Positions 58,817 to 64,000 of a stretch of 64,000 nt of DNA are shown piece by piece. The translations under genes and the position numbers were made by a program. The notes below the pieces were generated by a model. The model did no database searches. It was not told the DNA's origin and saw only the letters and a program-made list of their open reading frames with translations. Position 1 is the stretch's first letter, and every line of letters begins with the position of its first letter. The stretch spans positions 4,588,001 through 4,652,000 of the forward strand of contig NZ_WOWL01000001.1 of NCBI RefSeq assembly GCF_009741265.1, given 5' to 3'. The stretch comes from Pseudarthrobacter sp. GA104. Lineage in GTDB: Bacteria > Actinomycetota > Actinomycetes > Actinomycetales > Micrococcaceae.

Positions 58817-59839
58817 CTACTCCTGCTTGCGCGCCCGGCTTGGCTGCACCCTGGGCGGCTCGCCCGGCATCTTGGGGTAGTCCGGCGGGAACGGAAGCTC
58901 GCCCAGCCCGGCCTTGAGGTCACGCTCCCACCACCCAAGGAGCGTGTCGATGGTTCCGGGGTTCCTGCCCATGTCCGCCCAGGGGTCACCGAGCGTCTTG
59001 AGCCGGTCCGGGACGGTGAGGACGGTGAAGTTCTTCGGATCCACGTTTTCCAGTTCATCCCAGGTGATCGGGCAGGACACCGGGGCGTGGGGCAGCGGCC
59101 GGGGGCTGTAGGCGCCGGCGATGGTGCGGTCCCGGTTGGCTTGGTTGAAGTCCACGAATACCCGCTCGCCGCGTTCTTCCTTCCACCAGGCGGTGGTGAC
59201 CTTTTCCGGCATCCGGCGCTCCAGTTCCCGGGCCGCAGCGATGACAGCGTGCCGGACGTCAAGGAATTCCCGCGCGGGCTCCACTGGCGCGTAAACGTGC
59301 AGTCCACGGTTCCCCGAGGTCTTGATGAAGCAGTCTAGGCCCGCCTCGGCCAGGACCTCCTTCAGCGCCAGCGCGGCAGGGATGGCGTCGTCGAAATCGG
59401 TTCCCGGCTGGGGGTCGAGGTCGATGCGCAGCTGGTCGGGATTGTCCGTGTTTTCCGCACGGGAGGGCCAGGGGTGGAAAACGATGGTGTTCATCTGCAC
59501 CGCCCATACGGCAGCTGCGGGTTCATCAAGGATCAGCATGGGATGGGAGCGTGCGCTCGGAAAGACCACCTTGGTGGACCGGACGAACGCCGGCGCACCT
59601 TTCGGCGGGTTCTTGGAGAAGAACATCTCGCCGTCGATGGTGCCCGAGAACCTCTGCAGGGCCACAGGCCTGCCACCGTTGGCAGCGATGAACGCTTCCC
59701 CGACATCGCAGATGTACTTCGCCAGGTCGAGTTTGGTGATTCCCGGCTCAGGCCAAATGACCCGGCTGGGGCTCGAAATGCGCATTTCCCGCTCGCCGTT
59801 CGGCCCCTGGACTGTGATGGTGGTCTGTTCGCTCGCCAT
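58817..59839 (-). CDS. LigD-type primase/polymerase domain protein, stand-alone
   Basis: This 340-residue protein matches the polymerase domain of bacterial non-homologous end-joining ligase D. It has the catalytic LRIDLDPQPG near residue 135, SGNRGLHVYAPV near 175 and VDFNQANRDRTIAGAYS near 230. No ligase or phosphoesterase domain is fused, and Ku is not in the window. The C-terminus is basic (SRARKQE). The ATG at 59839 lies six bases after TACGTT; the in-frame start at 59854 is less likely. Confidence 0.9.
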   Translation of the reverse strand: MASEQTTITVQGPNGEREMRISSPSRVIWPEPGITKLDLAKYICDVGEAFIAANGGRPVALQRFSGTIDGEMFFSKNPPKGAPAFVRSTKVVFPSARSHPMLILDEPAAAVWAVQMNTIVFHPWPSRAENTDNPDQLRIDLDPQPGTDFDDAIPAALALKEVLAEAGLDCFIKTSGNRGLHVYAPVEPAREFLDVRHAVIAAARELERRMPEKVTTAWWKEERGERVFVDFNQANRDRTIAGAYSPRPLPHAPVSCPITWDELENVDPKNFTVLTVPDRLKTLGDPWADMGRNPGTIDTLLGWWERDLKAGLGELPFPPDYPKMPGEPPRVQPSRARKQE

Positions 59840-59845
59840 GGGGAC

Positions 59846-59851
59846 AACGTA
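59846..59851 (-). promoter_or_regulatory. -10 element of the leaderless LigD-polymerase gene
   Basis: TACGTT on the minus strand, six bases before the ATG at 59839. Confidence 0.55.
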
Positions 59852-59907
59852 CACCCCTGCAACAGGAGGCCGGCAGATTTTGGCGGCCGGTCCGGCATGA
59901 TGGACGC

Positions 59908-60585
59908 ATGTCAGCTTCTGAAACCGCCCTCAGCATCCCGGTGGGCGAAGTCATGGTCTCCGGCACCTACGCGTGCCCTGACAGCCCGTCCGCCACGGTG
60001 GTGCTGGCGCACGGTGCGGGTGCGGGCATGGAGCATCCCTTCCTGCGCGGGTTCACCGACGCACTGAACTCCCTCGGCCTCGCCACCCTCCGCTTCAACT
60101 TCCCCTACCGGGAGGCCGGAAGGAAGTTCCCGGACCGCCCACCCACGGCGATCGCAGCCTGGCGGGCAGCCATGGATGCGGCGGCAGGCAAGGCGGCGGA
60201 ACATGGCGCCACCGGCCGCATCTGGGCGGCGGGCAAATCCTTCGGCGGACGGATGGCCTCGATGGCCGTGGCGGACGGGATGGACGCTGCAGGACTGGTC
60301 TACCTGGGGTATCCCCTGCATCCGCCGGGAAAGCCCGACAAAGTCCGGGACGAACACCTCTACGGCATCACTTCACCGATGCTGTTCCTGCAGGGCAGCC
60401 GCGACACGTTCGCTACTCCCGGCATCCTGGAGGACGTGGTGCGCCGGATAGGACCCTCAGCTGTCCTGCAGTGGGTGGAGGGCGGCGACCATTCGTTTGC
60501 GGTGGCCGGCGTGAAGCGTTCAGCCGCGGAAGTGGGCGCGACCCTTGCAGAGCCGGTGGCTGGCTTCATCCGCGCCTCCGGCTGA
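59908..60585 (+). CDS. Alpha/beta hydrolase (KANL3/Tex30-like, dienelactone-hydrolase type)
   Basis: This 225-residue protein has an alpha/beta-hydrolase core: VVLAHGAGAGMEHPFL near 30, nucleophile elbow AGKSFGGRM with Ser113, FLQGSRDTF near 164 (acid) and GGDHSFAV with His near 196. It resembles small serine hydrolases of unknown substrate. CATGAT, a weak -10, ends six bases before the ATG. It is divergent from the LigD-polymerase gene, with 68 bases between starts. Confidence 0.83.
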   Translation: MSASETALSIPVGEVMVSGTYACPDSPSATVVLAHGAGAGMEHPFLRGFTDALNSLGLATLRFNFPYREAGRKFPDRPPTAIAAWRAAMDAAAGKAAEHGATGRIWAAGKSFGGRMASMAVADGMDAAGLVYLGYPLHPPGKPDKVRDEHLYGITSPMLFLQGSRDTFATPGILEDVVRRIGPSAVLQWVEGGDHSFAVAGVKRSAAEVGATLAEPVAGFIRASG

Positions 60586-60643
60586 TTCGCAGCGGCCTTT
60601 GACGGGGCCGCTACCCGGAACCAGGCGCCAGGGAGTCCGGGTG

Positions 60644-60796
60644 TCAGGCGGCCTCCTCGTGCCACCAGCCTTCCCAGGCTGCGGAACTGAGCTGGCCTTC
60701 AGGGAATTCGGTTTGTCCGCTGCCGCCGCCGTGTGACCGGCTGTCATCACTGCGCCGGCCGTCGAGCAAGAGGTTAAGGCTGGTGAAGAGAAACAT
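60644..60796 (-). CDS. Orphan small protein (50 residues)
   Basis: I do not recognise this protein. The ATG at 60796 has a strong ribosome binding site (GGAAGGA, seven bases upstream) and a TAGGCT -10-like element about 50 bases upstream at 60848-60853. The N-terminus is short and hydrophobic (MFLFTSLNLLL), followed by a Ser/Gly-rich, acidic stretch and the aromatic end AAWEGWWHEEAA. It sits alone in the gap between an alpha/beta hydrolase and hrpB. A precursor peptide or stress micro-protein is possible. Confidence 0.45.
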   Translation of the reverse strand: MFLFTSLNLLLDGRRSDDSRSHGGGSGQTEFPEGQLSSAAWEGWWHEEAA

Positions 60797-60950
60797 CTTT
60801 ACGTCCTTCCGTTTCCTGTTGAGGACAACACTGTCCAAGTGGAAACGAGCCTATGCCGTGCATGTTTCAGCGCGTCGACGGTACGTAACGGGCGTGTATC
60901 GGAGATCTCACGCGGGGCCGCGGGCCCGGGGAGGCGAACGCGGCAGCGGG

Positions 60951-63611
60951 CTATTTCCGCTGCTTGGTCCGTGCGGTGGCCGGTGCGGTCCAGGGATCTT
61001 CCGGCCACGGATGCTTGGGATAGCGCCCCCTCATCTCGGCGCGGACCTGTGCGTAGGGTCCGGACCAGAAGGATGTCAGGTCGTCGGTGACGGCGAGCGG
61101 CCGCCGGGCCGGTGACAACAGGTGGAACAGGACCGGCACCCGGCCATGGACCAGGCGGGGCGTCTCTGCCAGCCCAAAGCACTCCTGGAGTTTGACGGCA
61201 ACCACGGGCCGTTCCGTCCCCGCTGAAGGTTCCGGATACTCAATCCGCACCCTGGAGCCGCTGGGGACCTCCAGCCATTCCGGGGCGAGCTCATCCATCC
61301 TGGCTGCCTCCGGCCAGGGAAGCAGCCGCCGGAGGGGCCCGGTGAGGTCAATGGTGTTGGCGTCCGCACCCCCTGCAAGCGCCTCGAGCTCGGGTCCCAG
61401 CCAGTCCTGCAGCCGGACAAGGAGCCCGGCCTCCGACACGTCCGGCCACGGCCCGCCCAGCTCACGGCGCAGGAAGGCGAGGCGGCTGCGCAAGGATGCT
61501 GCCGGCGTCGACCATTTGAGGACGGAAAGTCCGTCCTTCTGCAGCACTGCTGCTACCGCAGCCCTCCCCTCCGCGGGCGACGGACGCACGGGAGTGGACG
61601 CGAGCCCAATGGCGCCCAATCGCCGGACCCTGCGGGCGGTCACGCGGCCCTGCGTGAAGGCCGCCTCAACAGCCTCAGCCAGAAGGTGTGACGCCGCCGC
61701 CTCGGCAAGGCCGGCCGAGAGCGGAGCCGCGGCGCGGATCACGGCACCGGTGCCGGCGGAGTCCCTGCCTTCGGCGCGGGACACCTCGGCAACGGCCAGC
61801 CATTCCTGCCCTGCCAAGCTGCTTCCGGCCGGCAAGCCTGCCCGGGTCCCGGATGACAGCAGATAGCGCTCCGGCCCGTCGCCGGGGACCCTGCGTGCCA
61901 CGCGGTCGGGAAAAGCGAGGGCGACGACGGCGCCCACCACCTCAGTGCCGCCGGTGAGGGCAGGAATCGCGGGAGCTTCGGACAGCGGGCCTGCCTGCCC
62001 GGCCAGCGCCTGAAGGCGGCGGCTCTCCTCCGTCCAACGCCGCCCGGCCGGCCCGCTGTCACTGCGCAACTGGGACATGAGCCGCACCAGGTCTGCGCCG
62101 GGAGCGCGGCCATCACCTGCCACGGCAGCCACCACCTCAGCCGCCGCCCTGGAGCCGGCCGCTGCCGCGCCGTCGAGCAGGGCACGGGCCAGCCGCGGAT
62201 CGGCGGGAATGCCGGCGAGGGTCCTGCCTGCGCGGGTGGCCTGGCCGCTGCCGGACACGGCCCCGAGCTCCGCCAGAACTTCCATCGCATCATCCATGGC
62301 CTGCTGCGGCGGCGCGTCAGGCAAGGGGAGGCCCTTCCCCCTTGGGGACCCCCAGCACGCCATCAGCAGGGCGGCGCCCGTCAGGTCCGCCACGTTGATT
62401 TCCGGGGTCACGTGGGCCGGCGCGGCGCCAAAGGCTTGCTGGCTGTAGCAGCGGACTACGATCCCCGGCCCCTGACGGGCTGCCCGCCCGGCACGCTGGT
62501 CCGCCGAGGCCCGGGAGCAGGAGACTGTGACCAGTCCGTTCATCCCGCGGGCAGCGTCACGCCGCGGCTCACGGGCAAGCCCTGAATCCACCACCAGCCG
62601 GACGCCGGGGACGGTCAGTGAGGACTCGGCGAGGTCTGTGGAGACGATGATCCTGGCGTTGTCGCCCGGGCGACGGCCGGATACCGCGCGGTCCTGTTCC
62701 GCCGGCGCTGCCTGGCCATGGAGTTCCAGCACGTCCGTCCCTGGGCCAAGCAGGCTGCGGAGCCTCGCCGCGACCTGGGAAACCTCCCTCGCCCCGGGGA
62801 GGAAGACCAGGGCATCTGTGGCGCTGTTCTGTGCCAGTTCACGCCGGTGGGCTTCCGCGGCCGTCCCGGCCACGAACTCCAGGAACGCGGGCGCTACTCC
62901 CCGGCCGTCCAGCCTGGCGGCGGGAGCCGGCCGCCACTCTATGCCCAAGGGATGGAGCGCGGAAGGGCAGTCGACGACGGGTGCCGGCCCGCCGCCGTCG
63001 TGGTCTCCCAGCAGGGCGGCAAACCGGGGCGCATCGAGGGTGGCGGACATTGCGACGACGGCCAGGTCGCCGCGCAGCTGGCGGACTTCAGCGAGCATGC
63101 CGACGAGCAGATCCGTTTCCAGCCCGCGTTCGTGGACCTCGTCCAGGACCACTGCGCCGGCCGTGGGGAGGTCCGGAGCGGCCAGCAGGCGGCGCAGCAG
63201 GATGCCGGGCGTGACGAACTCGATGAGGGTTTCGGGTCCTGCCTGGCGTTCGCCGCGGACGGTGTACCCGATGCGGCTCCCCAGCCGGCTGCTGTCCAGG
63301 GCGGACAGCCTGCGGGCGGCGGCACGGGCGGCGACGCGGCGGGGCTGGGTCACCACGACCCGGCCCGGCTGGCCGGTGGCGGACGCAAGGAGGTTTGCGA
63401 GGAGCGGCGGCACCAGGGTGGTCTTGCCTGTTCCGGGCGGCGCCTGCACTACTGCCGTTCCTCCGGCACCTGCTGTTCCTCCGGCACCGCTGCGGTCCAG
63501 GGCTTCAGCCAAAGCCGCGAGCGAGTCAGCGAAGGGCAGTCCGGCGCCGATGGCCGCCAGGTTGAAGGCCTTGCCGGCTGGCGGCACCTTCAGGCCGCTC
63601 GGAGAAGTCAT
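60951..63611 (-). CDS. hrpB: ATP-dependent helicase HrpB
   Basis: This 886-residue DEAH-type helicase has Walker A PPGTGKTT near 58-65, TQPRRVAARAAA motif Ia, DEVHERG motif II near 157, SATLDAPR motif III, and QRAGRAARQGPG motif VI near 378, then the HA2-like and HrpB C-terminal domains (SFWSGPYAQVRAEMRGRYPKHPWPEDP pattern, split over the end). HrpB is related to RNA helicase HrpA; its bacterial role is poorly defined. The ATG at 63611 has GGAGGG directly adjacent, too close for normal use, and CAAAAT six bases upstream. Confidence 0.93.
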   Translation of the reverse strand: MTSPSGLKVPPAGKAFNLAAIGAGLPFADSLAALAEALDRSGAGGTAGAGGTAVVQAPPGTGKTTLVPPLLANLLASATGQPGRVVVTQPRRVAARAAARRLSALDSSRLGSRIGYTVRGERQAGPETLIEFVTPGILLRRLLAAPDLPTAGAVVLDEVHERGLETDLLVGMLAEVRQLRGDLAVVAMSATLDAPRFAALLGDHDGGGPAPVVDCPSALHPLGIEWRPAPAARLDGRGVAPAFLEFVAGTAAEAHRRELAQNSATDALVFLPGAREVSQVAARLRSLLGPGTDVLELHGQAAPAEQDRAVSGRRPGDNARIIVSTDLAESSLTVPGVRLVVDSGLAREPRRDAARGMNGLVTVSCSRASADQRAGRAARQGPGIVVRCYSQQAFGAAPAHVTPEINVADLTGAALLMACWGSPRGKGLPLPDAPPQQAMDDAMEVLAELGAVSGSGQATRAGRTLAGIPADPRLARALLDGAAAAGSRAAAEVVAAVAGDGRAPGADLVRLMSQLRSDSGPAGRRWTEESRRLQALAGQAGPLSEAPAIPALTGGTEVVGAVVALAFPDRVARRVPGDGPERYLLSSGTRAGLPAGSSLAGQEWLAVAEVSRAEGRDSAGTGAVIRAAAPLSAGLAEAAASHLLAEAVEAAFTQGRVTARRVRRLGAIGLASTPVRPSPAEGRAAVAAVLQKDGLSVLKWSTPAASLRSRLAFLRRELGGPWPDVSEAGLLVRLQDWLGPELEALAGGADANTIDLTGPLRRLLPWPEAARMDELAPEWLEVPSGSRVRIEYPEPSAGTERPVVAVKLQECFGLAETPRLVHGRVPVLFHLLSPARRPLAVTDDLTSFWSGPYAQVRAEMRGRYPKHPWPEDPWTAPATARTKQRK

Positions 63612-63671
63612 CCCTCCATTTTGCCCGGAACTTCGCTGCCGCCGTGACGGAGGCGCGGACTGACACCGGGA

Positions 63672-64000
63672 TCAGGGCTTTCCCGTACCTTTGGTCCTGC
63701 CCCTGGAATCTTTGGCGGCTTCGGGCAGTCCCGGTCCCTGGGGTGCGGATTCGGGCGCCGGGGCGGCGGCGGGCGATTCCGGTTGGGGCGGGACGGGCTG
63801 CGACTGCGTGGCGGAGGCGTCCGTGGTGGGGGTTTCGGCTGCGACAGCCGTTGCTTTGGCTGCGGAAGCCGCAGCGGCCTGGGCTTCGATGTGGCGGGTG
63901 ATCTCGGCCCGGACCGACGACAATGCGGCTTCGATGCCACGATACCTGGACGCCGAGACCAGGCCCCCTGCGGCGGCAGCCTCCAGGTCATTTTCGAGCG
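63672..64000 (-). CDS. C-terminal part of an unrecognised protein, running off the window
   Basis: The frame is open from the window end to a TGA at 63672 (about 109 residues). The visible part starts with a helix-forming stretch (LENDLEAAAAGGL, SRYRGIEAALSSVRAEITRHIEAQ) and then becomes a low-complexity Ala/Pro/Ser/Thr tail ending KGTGKP. A TTG at 63923 is inside the helix and is not a likely start. It runs in the same direction as hrpB, 60 bases upstream of it. No function can be assigned. Confidence 0.7.
   Translation of the reverse strand, partial: LENDLEAAAAGGLVSASRYRGIEAALSSVRAEITRHIEAQAAAASAAKATAVAAETPTTDASATQSQPVPPQPESPAAAPAPESAPQGPGLPEAAKDSRGRTKGTGKP

Noticed and set aside
1..64000. 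CRISPR arrays, tRNA/rRNA genes, prophage or transposase genes
   Set aside because: No regularly spaced repeats, no tRNA-like clover patterns with a TpsiC-arm consensus, and no phage or transposase proteins were found by eye on either strand.

Overview
The window is chromosomal DNA of a high-GC actinobacterium. Protein sequences and gene order fit the Micrococcaceae, most likely Arthrobacter/Pseudarthrobacter. Supporting points are the uvrC-rapZ-yvcK-whiA / gap-pgk-tpiA-secG order, RbpA, OpcA, a DUF222-HNH protein, and many start codons lying 6-8 bases after a TANNNT -10 element (leaderless genes). I see no tRNA, rRNA, CRISPR array, prophage, insertion sequence or integrase. Nearly all of it is core chromosome, with a few accessory patches.

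Bases 1-6060: heme A biogenesis. The 3' part of ctaA and the whole of ctaB flank a CPBP intramembrane protease and a SulP transporter fused to a beta-carbonic anhydrase. Bases 6061-14302: a tight plus-strand operon tkt-tal-pgi-zwf-opcA-pgl for the pentose phosphate pathway. Its end overlaps the convergent rbpA. Bases 14255-24256 (minus strand): rbpA, secG, lower glycolysis (tpiA, pgk, gap), sodA, then whiA-yvcK-rapZ and uvrC. Bases 24337-33650 (minus): acyltransferase, HAD phosphatase, uvrA with a LexA-like box, a heterodimeric ABC exporter cotranscribed with its GntR regulator, and a trans-aconitate methyltransferase.

Bases 33747-46413: a DUF3516 RNA helicase, a GNAT enzyme, a prolyl aminopeptidase-like hydrolase, an MFS transporter, a TerC protein behind a yybP-ykoY manganese riboswitch, uvrB, a CoaE-GrpB fusion, two unrecognised small genes behind an 11-bp direct repeat, yigZ and another GNAT. 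Bases 46541-56700: rpsA with a clear sigma-70 promoter, an Eis-like acetyltransferase, polA, a hotdog thioesterase, the DUF222-HNH protein, a DHFR-like reductase, and a PiT phosphate transporter with a small membrane protein. Bases 56853-64000: HAD-like and VOC proteins, a Sua5/YrdC protein, a stand-alone LigD-type primase/polymerase, an alpha/beta hydrolase, a 50-residue orphan gene, the helicase hrpB and the 3' end of an unrecognised gene.

Functionally, carbon flux genes sit back to back (oxidative and non-oxidative pentose phosphate, then triose phosphates). All three UvrABC subunits and PolA, which acts after UvrABC in nucleotide excision repair, are also present. I found no clearly undescribed large system. 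The least explained parts are the two small genes at 44425-45070 with their repeat, the orphan small gene at 60644-60796, and several palindromic operator candidates.
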